DNA from: Tropheryma whipplei str. Twist
GTDB lineage: Bacteria > Actinomycetota > Actinomycetes > Actinomycetales > Microbacteriaceae
DNA: 64,000 bases
Direction of reading: 5' to 3'
Assembly: GCF_000007485.1 (NCBI RefSeq)
Contig: NC_004572.3
Span: 62,001-126,000 of the forward strand
Under the pieces are notes generated by a model. It was not told the origin of the DNA. It saw only the letters and a program-made list of their open reading frames with translations, and ran no database searches. Each line of letters starts with the position of its first letter. Within the stretch, counting starts at the first letter, position 1. Shown one piece after another: positions 8,560 through 19,460 of the stretch. Made by a program: the position numbers and the translations under genes.

Positions 8560-10143
8560 ATGACATGTGCGTCTGGGATTGCTTTTTGCTTGCTAAATCT
8601 ACTTGCCGAGCGCGGTGTGCGTGATATTGTTGTCGCTCCGGGAGCAAGATCCCAGGCACTCGCGCTTGCCGCGGTTGCTCTAGAGCGTGCAGGGCTGGTA
8701 AGGCTTACTGTCCGCATTGATGAAAGAGTTGCTGCTTTTACCGCCTTTGGAATGGCCAAGGCTCTTGATTCCCCTGCTGTTGTTATAACAACAAGTGGGA
8801 GTGCTGTGGCAAATTTGTACCCTGCTGTTGTTGAAGCCTCTCATTCATTTGTTCCGCTGATTGTTATAACGGCTGACCGCCCGCGGGAATTGCACGGTAA
8901 AAGGTCTAATCAAACAATGAATCAAGAGAAATTTTTTTCTCACTGGGTCAGATTTTTTTGCCATATTGAACAGGATGTACCCGGTGAAAGAGTTATAGAT
9001 AGTGCCTTACAGGCAGCACTTGGTGTGTCGAGTTTACGAGGCGCAGGTCCTGGACCCGTGCATATAAATGTTGCCTTTGACAATCCACTTTCGTGCGCAC
9101 ATGCGGTGCAGCCCGGGGACAATAAAGGCAGTGCACTAAAGCACAAAAAAGTCCTTCGCAGCAAGAGAGAAACACTGGTCCTCAGAAAGGACGATCCACC
9201 GACGGTTATTATTGCCGGGACTGGCTCGGGCAGAAGGCCTGCGGATATAGCCTGCGCAACTGGCTGGCCTCTGGTTGCTGAGATAAGCAGTGGATCACGC
9301 TTTGGGCCGTTCCTGATAAAAAACTATCGTAATTGGCTCACTGAGAACAGCTTAGATATCAGACGTGCAATCGTTTTTGGCCACCCAACGCTCAGTAGCG
9401 AAATTCCCACTTTTTTAACGAAGAGAAGCATTGACACCATTGTGGTTGCACCTTTTGGGCGTGAGTTTTATAACCCGTCAGGAACTGCCCGACCCGTAGC
9501 CAATGTTCTTGTTGATGAGGACAGTTTTTCTGGAATCCCGCTTGGGGCAGCTAAGTTTGCCTCGGCATCAGCAGGCTGCATATCGCAGGATGTAATCTCC
9601 TCAGACAGACCGCGCGGACACCGTGTCACTCGACAACAACTTGTTAGCGAGATTTGGAATATAACCAAAGAAGACGAAATATTGTTTTTTGGATCATCAC
9701 AACTCATAAGGGTCGCAGACTCTATCTTGCCCGGCAAGAGAGTTACCGTTTTTGCCAATCGTGGGTTGTCAGGGATAGACGGTAATCTGTCAACGGCAGC
9801 TGGTATCGCCATCGCCACAAATCGTACAACTCGAGTTCTCGTTGGTGACCTTACCGGTGTGCATGATATTGGCGCTCTGCTCATCCCCCTTATGGAGGCG
9901 AAATACAGGCTACAGATTGTCATTGGGAACGACTTCGGTGGCGGTATTTTTGACACCCTGGAAGTGCATGCAACGCCATCGGATTACAAGAGGGTTCTTT
10001 ATGTTCCGTGTAGAGTCGATTTTAGGCTCGTATCTCATGCATTTGGTTGGAAGTACACGTTTTGTCCGGATCCGAACAGTTTGCGCAAAGCTCTGAAATC
10101 GCGGATTTTTCCGCATTTGCTTGAGGTCCATCTTGCTGTTTAA
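8560..10143 (+). CDS. menD: 2-succinyl-5-enolpyruvyl-6-hydroxy-3-cyclohexene-1-carboxylate synthase
   Basis: Thiamine-diphosphate enzyme that joins isochorismate and 2-oxoglutarate in menaquinone synthesis. The N-terminal pyrimidine-binding domain starts VAPGARSQALALAA, with the glutamate region RIDERVAAFTAFGMAKA. The C-terminal domain has the diphosphate/Mg motif LVGDLTGVHDIGALL followed by IVIGNDFGGGIF (GDx~25-30N pattern). It is 527 residues, slightly shorter than many homologues. The ATG at 8560 is the first plausible start and lies 35 bp after the DUF4229 gene. menA follows after one small secreted protein, so this is a split menaquinone block. menA, menD and the small membrane proteins are present; other men genes are not in the window. 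Confidence 0.94.
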   Translation: MTCASGIAFCLLNLLAERGVRDIVVAPGARSQALALAAVALERAGLVRLTVRIDERVAAFTAFGMAKALDSPAVVITTSGSAVANLYPAVVEASHSFVPLIVITADRPRELHGKRSNQTMNQEKFFSHWVRFFCHIEQDVPGERVIDSALQAALGVSSLRGAGPGPVHINVAFDNPLSCAHAVQPGDNKGSALKHKKVLRSKRETLVLRKDDPPTVIIAGTGSGRRPADIACATGWPLVAEISSGSRFGPFLIKNYRNWLTENSLDIRRAIVFGHPTLSSEIPTFLTKRSIDTIVVAPFGREFYNPSGTARPVANVLVDEDSFSGIPLGAAKFASASAGCISQDVISSDRPRGHRVTRQQLVSEIWNITKEDEILFFGSSQLIRVADSILPGKRVTVFANRGLSGIDGNLSTAAGIAIATNRTTRVLVGDLTGVHDIGALLIPLMEAKYRLQIVIGNDFGGGIFDTLEVHATPSDYKRVLYVPCRVDFRLVSHAFGWKYTFCPDPNSLRKALKSRIFPHLLEVHLAV

Positions 10144-10152
10144 AATGCGGAT

Positions 10153-10698
10153 ATGAAAAGGGTTTATCTTCGTCGACGTATTATGCTATCGATGCTAATT
10201 GTTCTGCCTTTGATTGTTGCGGTCTTTTTTGCTACAAGATCTCCAGGGCATGAGAGGCCGGCGTTGCCCCAACCCACACCGATTAAAGTTGCCGACGATA
10301 GATGCACCGAAGAGCAGATCGCGGTTTTCGTAACATCCGATAGAGAGTCTTATACAAAAAATCGACTTCCAGCATTTAGGGCTTCAGTTCGCAATATAGG
10401 GATATCCCCGTGTCGCATCAATGTAGGTACTGCATCTCAGAGCTATCGTATTATTCGTGATGGCAAATTGATATGGGATAGTAAGATTTGCCTTGTTGAC
10501 CCAACAAACGCCCTAGTGATGCTTTTACCAAAACAGACTCTGACATCACAAACTCTCACGTGGCACAGGGAAATCGCAAATATTTCTGATTGCGGAAAGG
10601 ACTTTTCTGTTCGCCCAAAGGCAACTCCCGGTGAGTATACGGTGGAGTTCTCTATTGACGGTTTTAGTTCATCAAAGTATAACTTTGTTCTACAGTAG
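10153..10698 (+). CDS. Membrane-anchored secreted protein of unknown function
   Basis: 181 residues. A basic N-terminus and one hydrophobic helix (about residues 10-27, IMLSMLIVLPLIVAVFF) are followed by an extracytoplasmic beta-rich domain. That domain has four cysteines (DRCTEE, SPCRIN, KICLVD, SDCGKD), enough for two disulfides, and an ending PGEYTVEFSIDG typical of Ig-like folds. There is no lipobox cysteine. It lies 9 bp after menD and 20 bp before menA and is probably co-transcribed. I do not recognise a named family. Similar proteins occur in Microbacteriaceae in this position, as far as I recall. Confidence 0.75.
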   Translation: MKRVYLRRRIMLSMLIVLPLIVAVFFATRSPGHERPALPQPTPIKVADDRCTEEQIAVFVTSDRESYTKNRLPAFRASVRNIGISPCRINVGTASQSYRIIRDGKLIWDSKICLVDPTNALVMLLPKQTLTSQTLTWHREIANISDCGKDFSVRPKATPGEYTVEFSIDGFSSSKYNFVLQ

Positions 10699-10718
10699 TT
10701 AAGTCGATTATAAGGATT

Positions 10719-11630
10719 GTGGCCTTGGAGAAACGCAGAAGAAAAAAGAAAAGAAGCTTGATACTGCCGTGGCTACTTGCTTCCCGCCCGGCCACCCTCA
10801 TTGTTTCCCTGTCGGCAGTTTCGCTTGGGTGGGGTGCTGCACTTCTGACCGTCACCGGAAGAAAGGCTTCACTTTTATTAGTTGCTCTTGCGGCATTGAC
10901 CGCTGTTTTACTCCAGATTGGTGCGAATTACATCAACGACTATGGGGATGGAATACGCGGCGCAGATTCCAATAGGTCGCACGCCTCGCGGCGCCTTACA
11001 GCCTCAGGCGCTAATCCGTTTTCGGTTCTGACGACTGGTCTTTCATTTTTGATTGCCGCTGCAGGCTCTGGACTGATTGCCGTTATCCTCACCCAGAGGT
11101 GGCAGCTCATCTTAGTCGGTGTGTTTTCGATTGCTGCTGCTTACCTGTACACTGCAGGACCTTTCCCGTACGCTTATTTCGGACTTGGGGAATTGTCTGT
11201 TTTTATTTTTTTCGGACCCGTAACAGTTATCGGGACTGTCTTTCTGTTGTCTGGAATTGTTACACTGTCATCTTTTCTGGTAGCTGTTGTTGCAGGTTCA
11301 TGGTCTGCCGCCATTCTGCTTATGAATAATTTGCGTGATCACGAAAGTGATATGCAGAGCAATAAACGTACCTTCTCCGTTTTGTTTGGGGTCTTAATTG
11401 CCAGGATAGTTTGTATTGCTCTTATTGCTGTGCCCTACATTGTAGTCGCGATTCTGCTAATCGAGTTGCCTTTTATTGGCTATGTTTTTTTAACCCTTCT
11501 CCTCAGCGCGCCAATTGTGATAATTTTGGCCACTGCCGTGACTTCAAAAGAGTTTGCAATAGCTTTTAGGCTTGGGATCATTTGTCTGATTCCATTTGCA
11601 ATATTTTTTACTTGGGGACTTGCTAGCTAG
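10719..11630 (+). CDS. menA: 1,4-dihydroxy-2-naphthoate prenyltransferase
   Basis: Integral membrane UbiA-type enzyme that attaches the prenyl chain to dihydroxynaphthoate to form demethylmenaquinone. About eight or nine transmembrane helices. The two Asp-rich motifs are present: NYINDYGDGIRGAD near residue 68 and NNLRDHESDMQSNKRT near residue 205. The start is GTG at 10719 with AAGGA upstream. It is 303 residues, normal. It is the last gene of the menD block. A 19-bp hairpin follows at 11676-11694. Confidence 0.93.
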   Translation: MALEKRRRKKKRSLILPWLLASRPATLIVSLSAVSLGWGAALLTVTGRKASLLLVALAALTAVLLQIGANYINDYGDGIRGADSNRSHASRRLTASGANPFSVLTTGLSFLIAAAGSGLIAVILTQRWQLILVGVFSIAAAYLYTAGPFPYAYFGLGELSVFIFFGPVTVIGTVFLLSGIVTLSSFLVAVVAGSWSAAILLMNNLRDHESDMQSNKRTFSVLFGVLIARIVCIALIAVPYIVVAILLIELPFIGYVFLTLLLSAPIVIILATAVTSKEFAIAFRLGIICLIPFAIFFTWGLAS

Positions 11631-11675
11631 ATGAATCTGGCACTGTAATTTTTGCATTCGAGCCTGTGTCCTTGG

Positions 11676-11694
11676 TAATGCCAATGTGGCGTTA
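11676..11694 (+). terminator. Hairpin after menA
   Basis: TAATGCCA and TGGCGTTA pair as eight base pairs, one of them G-T, around a 3-nt loop. It lies 46 bp after menA and 56 bp before the rpoB promoter. There is no clear T-run. Confidence 0.35.
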
Positions 11695-11749
11695 TAACTG
11701 CCCCAGTGTTATTCCTGTAAACGCGCGGGGTGCTGTAAAGTGTCGCAGC

Positions 11750-11778
11750 TTGCTATGCTGCCCTGGATTTGCTACAAT
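11750..11778 (+). promoter_or_regulatory. rpoBC promoter
   Basis: TTGCTA and TACAAT are separated by exactly 17 bp, a good SigA-type promoter. The start point would be near 11785, giving a leader of about 100 nt before rpoB. Confidence 0.6.
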
Positions 11779-11885
11779 CGTTCTCGCTGTCTCGCCACTT
11801 GCCTTCATATTGCGGTCGGCTCTGGCTTTGTCGGGGTTTTTCTCCCTCTTGCCCGCTTTGGGTGTCTTTGTTTGGGGTAGGTTTT

Positions 11886-14800
11886 TTGGCTTCTGCTAAG
11901 GGTAAAAGGGTTTGTGCGATAGGTCGCTCCTCTCTCGGTAAGATCTCTGATCCGCTTGAGGTTCCGAACCTTCTTGATTTGCAGCTCGATAGTTTTGACT
12001 GGCTCATAGGCGGCCCTAGGTGGCGCGTCGCCCTTGATGCTTACCGCAAAAATCCGTCAGGCGCCCCAATTGCCGAAAAGAGTGGGCTGGATGAGGTGTT
12101 TGATGAGATATCCCCCATAGAAGATTCGGCTGGCAATATGCAGCTTAATTTCTCCAAGCCGGTTCTGGAGGCCGAAGAGTTGAGCGTAAGGGAATGCCGT
12201 GTTCGAGGCAGGACCTATTCGGCGCCCCTGTATGTTGAGGCCGAGTTCATGAATCATGATACGGGCGAGATAAAGACTCAGACGGTTTTTATGGGCGATT
12301 TCCCGCTTATGACTGACAAGGGTACATTCGTCATAAACGGCACCGAGAGAGTTGTTGTCTCTCAGCTTGTTCGCAGCCCTGGTGTTTATTTTGAGCGCAC
12401 GCCGGAAAAAAACAGTGAAAAGGATCTTTTTTCGGGCAGAATAATCCCCGCTCGCGGTGCTTGGCTAGAATTCGAAGTTGACAGGCATGACCAGCTTGGC
12501 GTTAGGGTTGACAGGAAGCGCAGGCAGCCGGTTATTTTCTTTCTGAGAGCAATTGGCATGACTGATGATGAGATCAGGGATGCATTTGGCGAGTTTGAAT
12601 CAATAAGCGTCCAGCACGAAAAGAATATTGGGCTGTCCAGAGATGACGCGCTCCGGGAAATATACCGTCGCGTTCGTCCGGGGGAGCAGGCATCGGCTGA
12701 GGCTGGGCGTGCACTCTTAGAGAATTTTTACTTTACCAGCAGACGTTTTGACCTGGCAAGGGTTGGAAGGTACAAAGTAAATCGCAAACTCGGTGTTGAT
12801 GTTGATCCAACTCGGATGGTTCTTACGAGGTCGGATATTATCGCAACAATTCGTTATCTCGCGGCCTTGCATCTCGGTTTCTCCGAGGTTGCGGTGCTAA
12901 ACAGCAACAAGAGTGTACCAATTTCAACCGATGATATTGACCATCTTGGTAATAGGCGCATTAGACCGGTTGGTGAGTTGGTGCAAAACCAGCTCCGGGC
13001 TGGTCTGGCCAGAATGGAGCGGGTTGTGAGAGAGCGCATGACAACCCAGGATATAGAGGCGATTATCCCGCAGACACTCATAAATGTCATGCCAATTGTT
13101 GCAGCGCTGAAGGAGTTTTATGGCACCAGCCAGCTCTCGCAGTTTATGGATCAGAATAACCCCCTTGCCGGCCTTACGCACAAGAGGCGCTTGTCAGCTC
13201 TTGGCCCCGGTGGACTGTCCCGCGAACGTGCCGGTGTTGAGGTTCGAGACGTAAATCCCAGTCATTACGGCAGGATGTGTCCGATCGAAACCCCAGAAGG
13301 TCCAAATATTGGCCTTATAGGGTCTTTAGCGTGCTATTCCAGGGTGAACAGTTTCGGCTTTATAGAAACCCCATATAGACGTGTTGTCAACGGAAAAGTC
13401 ACAGACGATATTGAGTATATGACAGCAACACAGGAAGATGAGCATGCGATTGCCCAGGCAAGCACTCCGCTGCGACCGGACAACTCGTTTGTTGATGAGC
13501 GTGTTCTGGTTCGCCGAAAAGGTGGAGAGGTCGAGGTTGTACCGGCCGATCAGGTTGATTATATGGATGTGTCTGGACGTCAGATGGTGTCTGTTGCAAC
13601 TTCGCTTATACCCTTCCTTGAACATAATGACGCTAACCGTGCTCTCATGGGATCGAATATGCAGAGACAGGCTGTACCACTTCTGGTTACGGAGAGTCCC
13701 CTGGTCGGCACAGGTATGGAGCGGTATGTAGCGATCGATGCGGGTGATGTTTTAATTGCCGAGGATCCGGGCATTGTGGGGGATGTTTCCGCTGATGTTG
13801 TCACTGTCAAGCAGGATGACGGGAAACATCGCGACTACCATGTTGGTAAATTTGTTCGTTCAAATCAGGGCAACTGTTACAACCAGCGAGTTGTGGTCCG
13901 ATCCGGAGATCGTGTAGAAAAAGGTACAGTTCTTGCAGATGGTCCATGTACTGACAAAGGTGAGCTTAGTCTTGGTAGAAATCTTCTGGTTGCTTTCATG
14001 CCCTGGGAGGGCTATAACTTTGAGGATGCGATAATTATCAGCCAGAATTTGGTCAAGGACGACACCCTTTCGTCAATCCACATAGAAGAACATGAGGTTA
14101 GCACCCGGGATACGAAGCTGGGCAGTGAAGAAATAACGCGAGACCTTCCGAATGTAAGCATGGATTACATAAAGGACTTGGACGAACGGGGTATTATCCG
14201 GATTGGCGCTGAGGTTGGCCCTGGGGACATTTTGGTTGGTAAGGTGACCCCAAAGGGCGAGACCGAACTCAGCGCGGAAGAGCGTTTGCTGAGGGCTATC
14301 TTTAACGAGAAGAGCATGGAGGTTCGCGACACAAGTTTGAAGGTCCCACACGGGCAGCAGGGGACCGTAATCGATGTTAAGTTGTTTGATGCGGTTGACG
14401 GTGAAGATAAGCTGGGTGCCGGCATAAATCAGCGGGTTGTTGTGTACATAGCGCATAAGCGCAAGATTACGGAGGGAGATAAGCTTGCTGGGCGCCATGG
14501 CAACAAGGGTGTTATTTCAAAGATCCTTCCGGTAGAGGATATGCCCTTCATGGCTGATGGGACCCCCGTTGATATAATCCTTAATCCGCTCGGCGTGCCC
14601 GCGCGTATGAACTTCGGGCAGGTTTTGGAAACCCATTTGGGGTGGATCTCTAAGCAAGGATGGAAAATAGAGGGTGATCCTGATTGGGCAAAAGATATTC
14701 GGGTGCGCGAGGCGCAGCCTGATAGTAGGGTTTCAAGTCCGGTTTTTGATGGAATTTCCGAAGGGGAGATAACCGGGCTTTTTTCTTCTGTATTTCCAAA

Positions 14801-15335
14801 CCGTGATGGTGAGCGTGCTGTCGGTTCTGATGGTAAGGCTATTCTCTATGATGGCCGCACGGGGGAGCCCTTCCCGGAACCTATTTCCGTCGGTTACATG
14901 TATGTCCTAAAGTTGCACCATCTGGTAGACGACAAGATTCATGCTCGCTCAACAGGACCGTATTCGATGATAACCCAGCAACCGCTGGGCGGCAAGGCAC
15001 AATTCGGTGGGCAGCGCTTCGGAGAGATGGAGGTGTGGGCGCTTGAGGCATATGGTGCAGCGCACGCACTCCAAGAGTTGCTAACAATAAAGTCTGATGA
15101 CGTTGTTGGCCGGGTAAAGGTATACGATGCGATTGTCAAGGGTTATCCAATTCCTACCCCCGGTGTGCCTGAATCATTTAAGGTTATTGTCAAGGAAATG
15201 CAGTCTTTGTGCATAAATATTGAGGTTGTTTCTGACGGTGAGGATGATGTTTCCGCTGATGCTGAAACCCTACAGATAGAAGAAGGTCTGGATACGTCTC
15301 CCAAGGTAGAAGTTGGTTCGCTTGAAGAGGTCTAG
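11886..15335 (+). CDS. rpoB: RNA polymerase beta subunit
   Basis: Catalytic core subunit of RNA polymerase. I place the start at the TTG at 11886 ([16 protein letters not shown], 1149 aa). GGGGTAGG lies 6 bp upstream, and homologues begin similarly just before the conserved [15 protein letters not shown]. The open frame goes back to 11769 but that part is promoter/leader. The rifampicin region reads [20 protein letters not shown] and [17 protein letters not shown], without a classical resistance change that I can see. Later blocks ([27 protein letters not shown]) are intact. rpoC follows 26 bp downstream. Confidence 0.97.
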   Translation: MASAKGKRVCAIGRSSLGKISDPLEVPNLLDLQLDSFDWLIGGPRWRVALDAYRKNPSGAPIAEKSGLDEVFDEISPIEDSAGNMQLNFSKPVLEAEELSVRECRVRGRTYSAPLYVEAEFMNHDTGEIKTQTVFMGDFPLMTDKGTFVINGTERVVVSQLVRSPGVYFERTPEKNSEKDLFSGRIIPARGAWLEFEVDRHDQLGVRVDRKRRQPVIFFLRAIGMTDDEIRDAFGEFESISVQHEKNIGLSRDDALREIYRRVRPGEQASAEAGRALLENFYFTSRRFDLARVGRYKVNRKLGVDVDPTRMVLTRSDIIATIRYLAALHLGFSEVAVLNSNKSVPISTDDIDHLGNRRIRPVGELVQNQLRAGLARMERVVRERMTTQDIEAIIPQTLINVMPIVAALKEFYGTSQLSQFMDQNNPLAGLTHKRRLSALGPGGLSRERAGVEVRDVNPSHYGRMCPIETPEGPNIGLIGSLACYSRVNSFGFIETPYRRVVNGKVTDDIEYMTATQEDEHAIAQASTPLRPDNSFVDERVLVRRKGGEVEVVPADQVDYMDVSGRQMVSVATSLIPFLEHNDANRALMGSNMQRQAVPLLVTESPLVGTGMERYVAIDAGDVLIAEDPGIVGDVSADVVTVKQDDGKHRDYHVGKFVRSNQGNCYNQRVVVRSGDRVEKGTVLADGPCTDKGELSLGRNLLVAFMPWEGYNFEDAIIISQNLVKDDTLSSIHIEEHEVSTRDTKLGSEEITRDLPNVSMDYIKDLDERGIIRIGAEVGPGDILVGKVTPKGETELSAEERLLRAIFNEKSMEVRDTSLKVPHGQQGTVIDVKLFDAVDGEDKLGAGINQRVVVYIAHKRKITEGDKLAGRHGNKGVISKILPVEDMPFMADGTPVDIILNPLGVPARMNFGQVLETHLGWISKQGWKIEGDPDWAKDIRVREAQPDSRVSSPVFDGISEGEITGLFSSVFPNRDGERAVGSDGKAILYDGRTGEPFPEPISVGYMYVLKLHHLVDDKIHARSTGPYSMITQQPLGGKAQFGGQRFGEMEVWALEAYGAAHALQELLTIKSDDVVGRVKVYDAIVKGYPIPTPGVPESFKVIVKEMQSLCINIEVVSDGEDDVSADAETLQIEEGLDTSPKVEVGSLEEV

Positions 15336-15361
15336 TCGGGCATTCGCAAAAGAGGTTTGTT

Positions 15362-18300
15362 TTGTCTACATCTTTTAAAGAAATCCGGGTTAGTATGGCC
15401 ACGACTGAAGATATTCGTCGTTGGTCATATGGCGTTGTAAAAAAGCCGGAGACTATAAACTACAGAACCCTAAAGCCCGAGAAAGATGGCTTGTTTGGCG
15501 AGCAGATTTTCGGTCCGACGCGGGATTGGGAGTGTGGATGCGGTAAGTACAAGCGCAGTCGATACAGAGGCGTTGTATGTGAACGCTGTGGGGTTGAAGT
15601 TACCCAGTCTTCCGTTAGACGCGAGCGTATGGGGCATATAGAGCTTGCGGCCCCTGTGACCCATATCTGGTATTTCAAAGGCGTTCCGAGTCGGTTGGGT
15701 TATTTGTTGGATATTGCGCCAAAAGACCTTGACAAGGTTATATACTTCGCTGCTTATATGGTTGTTTCTTTGGACGAGGAAGGTCGCAAGGAGGATCTGC
15801 AGGATCTGGAGAATGAGCTTCGCCTGGATATAAAGCAATTGCGTGATGCTTGTGATGCAAGTATCGCATCCGCTGTTTCTGAACTCGAGAGAACAATAAC
15901 TGAGCTGCAGGATGCAAAGACCTCCGCTTCCCGTATTAACAAAGTCCGCAGTGAGGCGGAGAACAAGATGGCTAATATCCGCCGTGAATATGACGATAAA
16001 ATCGAACACCTTGAGAGGGTTTGGGACAGTTTCAAAGCTCTCAAAGTTGGCGGCCTATATGCTGAGGATGATGTTTTTCGTGATGTGCAAGATCGCTATG
16101 GTGATTATTTTGATGCATGTATGGGCGCAGAGGCGATTAAGCGTCGCCTTGAAGACTTCGATCTACAGAAAACAGCTCAGGAACTTGGTGTTCAGATTGT
16201 TGAGTGTCGTGGCCAGCGTAAGGTGCGCGCCATAAAGCGTCTTAGGGTTGTCAATTCGTTTATTACCTCTAAGGCAAATCCAGCATGCATGGTCCTTGAT
16301 GTAATACCTGTTATTCCCCCTGAACTGAGGCCTATGGTTCAGCTTGATGCTGGCCGATTTGCCGCATCTGATCTGAATGATCTTTATCGGCGGGTTATCA
16401 ACCGTAACAACAGACTAAAGAGACTCTTGGATCTTGGTGCGCCGCGTATTATTGTCAACAATGAAAAGCGAATGCTGCAGGAGGCTGTTGATGCGCTTTT
16501 TGACAATGGCCGCCGTGGTAGACCAGTCAGTGGGACTAATAACAGGACTTTAAAATCCCTTTCTGACATGCTCAAAGGAAAATCCGGGCGATTTCGTCAG
16601 AATTTGCTTGGAAAGCGCGTTGATTATTCAGGTCGTTCGGTTATCGTTGTTGGTCCTACCCTTCAGCTCCATCAATGCGGGTTGCCCAAGCTTATGGCGC
16701 TGGAATTGTTTAAGCCCTTTATTGTCAAGCGGCTTTTAGATCTTGCCTTAGCTCCCAATATACGGTCTGCGAGACGGATGATTGAGCGTGGCGATCCGGC
16801 TGTATGGGATATGCTGGATGCTGTTATAAAGGCGAGGCCTGTTTTACTCAACAGGGCTCCGACCTTGCACAGGCTCGGTATCCAGGCTTTTGAACCTCAG
16901 CTCGTTGAAGGCAAAGCGATTCAGTTGCATCCGCTTGTGTGTGCTGCTTTTAATGCTGATTTTGATGGAGACCAAATGGCGGTGCACTTACCGCTCTCTC
17001 TTGAAGCCCAGGCCGAGGCGCGTGTTTTAATGCTCGCCTCGAATAATATCTTGAATCCTTCAGATGGTCGACCCGTAACCCTACCGAGTCATGACATGAT
17101 CATTGGGTTGTATCATCTGACAACCGTGAAACCTTCTGCTAAGGGTGCTGGCCGCGCATTCTCTTCGGTCGCCGAGGCTATTATGGCAAAGGACCGGGGC
17201 GACCTGTCAATCAGTGCTCCTGTAAAGATTCTTTTTTCCAATATTGTATTAGACGGAAAAACGCTTGATTCGGCAGTTGTTGAAACAACTTTGGGTCGTG
17301 CTATTTTCAATGAAGCTCTGCCCGATGGGCACCCTTACATCAATGAATTAGTTGATAAGCAAGTAATTTCGTCGATTATTAATAACCTGGCCGAGGTCTA
17401 TTCAAAGGTCGAGGTGGCGAACACTCTGGACAAAATAAAGAGTGTGGGATTTCATTGGGCGACCCGTTCTGGTGTTACTGTTGCAATTTCCGATGTCGTG
17501 TCACCGCCCGAAAAGCAGGAGATAATTTCTAAGTACGAGGCGCAGGCCAGGGGTGTTCAACAGGATTTTGAGATAGGCCTTCTAACTGACCTAGAAAGGC
17601 GACAGGCCCTGGTTTCCATTTGGTCTGAGGCAACAGATCGTGTCGCGGAAGCGATGCGTAAGTGTTTTCCGGACGATAATACGATCAATACTATGGTTAC
17701 TTCAGGAGCTAGGGGCAACTGGCTTCAAGTACGCAACATTGCGGGTATGCGTGGCTTAGTTGCAAACCCAAAAGGTGAGACAATTCCGAGGCCTATTATT
17801 TCTTCTTATCGCGAGGGGCTTTCTGTTACCGAGTATTTCATTTCTACGCACGGTGCTCGTAAAGGTCTTGTTGACACTGCCCTAAAAACGGCCGATTCTG
17901 GTTATCTGACAAGACGCTTGGTTGACGTGGCTCAGGATGTTGTTGTTCGCGAGCGCGACTGCGGCTTTACACGGGGTGTTCGCATGCCAGTTACATTCCG
18001 CGGTGATGATGGTGAACTTCATAAGGTGGAGAATGCGGAACATTCGGTTTACGGCAGAACCCTTGCTGAGGATGTAAAAACTCCGGATGACAATCTTATT
18101 GCAAAGGCCGGAGAAGATATAAGTGGCATCATGATCGACAGTTTCATCGCTGCCGGTGTTGAGTCTGTTGAAGTCAGGTCTGTTCTGACATGTCGATCCA
18201 AAGTTGGGGTCTGCTCCGCCTGCTATGGTCGCTCTCTTGCAACGGGTGCTCGTGTCGATATAGGTGACGCGGTTGGAATTGTTGCCGCCCAGTCCATTGG

Positions 18301-19222
18301 TGAGCCTGGCACTCAGCTCACAATGCGTACATTCCACAGTGGTGGTTCGGCATCTGCTGTTGATATCACCCAGGGCCTTCCTAGGGTTCAGGAGCTTTTT
18401 GAAGCGAGAACACCCAGGGCTGCAGCTCCTATTGCCGAGGCAGATGGGACTGTGTCCATTGAAGATGGTGATAGAGCGCGCCGGCTTATTCTTAAGTCTG
18501 ATAACAACGAAGAGTTTAGTTACACTGTTCTAAAGCGCGCGCAGCTCCGCGTTAAAGACGGCAGTCGCGTTTCACTCGGTGATCAATTGGTCGAGGGTTC
18601 ATTGGATCCAAAGGAAGTTTTGCGAGTCAAGGGTATTCGTGCAGTTCAGGAGTACCTCGTAAATGGGGTTCAGCAGGTGTATCGCTCACAGGGTGTTCCT
18701 ATTCACAATAAGCATATTGAGGTTATTGTGCGCCAGATGCTGCGCAAGGTTACCGTCGTTGATCACGGCGACACGTCTATGTTACCCGGTGAACTTATTG
18801 ATCAGTCTCGATATCAGGAGCTAAATCGCGAGGCGCAAGCGGAGGGACGTAAAACCGCTTCAGCCCGTCAAGAGGTTACCGGCATTACCAAGGCCAGCTT
18901 GGCTACCGAGTCTTGGTTGTCCGCCGCCTCCTTCCAGGAGACTACTCGTGTTTTAACTCAGGCCGTTATTTCTGGAAGAAGAGATCCTCTGATTGGCTTA
19001 AAAGAGAATGTTATTATAGGAAACCTTATCCCGGCTGGCACTGGCTTGTCTGTCTATCGTGATGTTGAGCCGGAGCCTAGACCTGAGGCTATTTCCCGGA
19101 TGTACCCGACTCGACGTCCAGAAATCGAAAACCTTTTGGAAGGTGACTCTGTTGATCCAGAGTTTGATTTTTCTTCTCTAACACAAGGCCTTGAATTGCC
19201 CGATGACTATCCCGTACAGTAA
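15362..19222 (+). CDS. rpoC: RNA polymerase beta' subunit
   Basis: Carries the active-site metal loop [12 protein letters not shown]. The N-terminal zinc site [20 protein letters not shown] and the second zinc site with [19 protein letters not shown] are both complete. The start is TTG at 15362 preceded by AAGAGG. It is 1286 residues, as expected for actinobacteria. The usual str operon (rpsL-rpsG-fusA-tuf) does not follow. Instead there is a 238-bp gap and a gene on the opposite strand, so synteny is broken here. Confidence 0.97.
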
Positions 19223-19460
19223 TTCTATGATTTGACCACATACTAATTTATAGTGGCTAATGATTATAGTTGCCTTACCTCATTTTGACCGCAGTGCTAA
19301 GCATGCCTTGATCTTGTAACGAGAATTTCTGTAACGAGAATTTCTTTATCTAGAATGCTTGACCTAAAGTAGCCTGTAGTGCCGGTAAATACCCGTCTTA
19401 GAGCCCCCAAGTCGACAAGACCGAGAGGCATAACGCTCCTTTATTCACAGGTGAGCTTGT
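19223..19460. other. rpoC-esterase convergent gap with short tandem repeats
   Basis: No gene is visible in these 238 bp. GTAACGAGAATTTCT is repeated in tandem at 19316-19330 and 19331-19345, and AGGTGAGCT occurs twice at 19449-19474, the second copy inside the end of the esterase gene. A promoter-like TTGACC lies near 19361 pointing rightwards without a gene to serve. No convincing terminator for rpoC was found. Confidence 0.4.

Noticed and set aside
11769-11885. N-terminal extension of RpoB ([15 protein letters not shown]...)
   Set aside because: It contains the -10 box, has no RpoB homology, and a good ribosome-binding site precedes the TTG at 11886.
15470-16009. 179-codon minus-strand frame inside rpoC
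   Set aside because: Shadow of rpoC; no motifs, and the plus-strand gene is certain.
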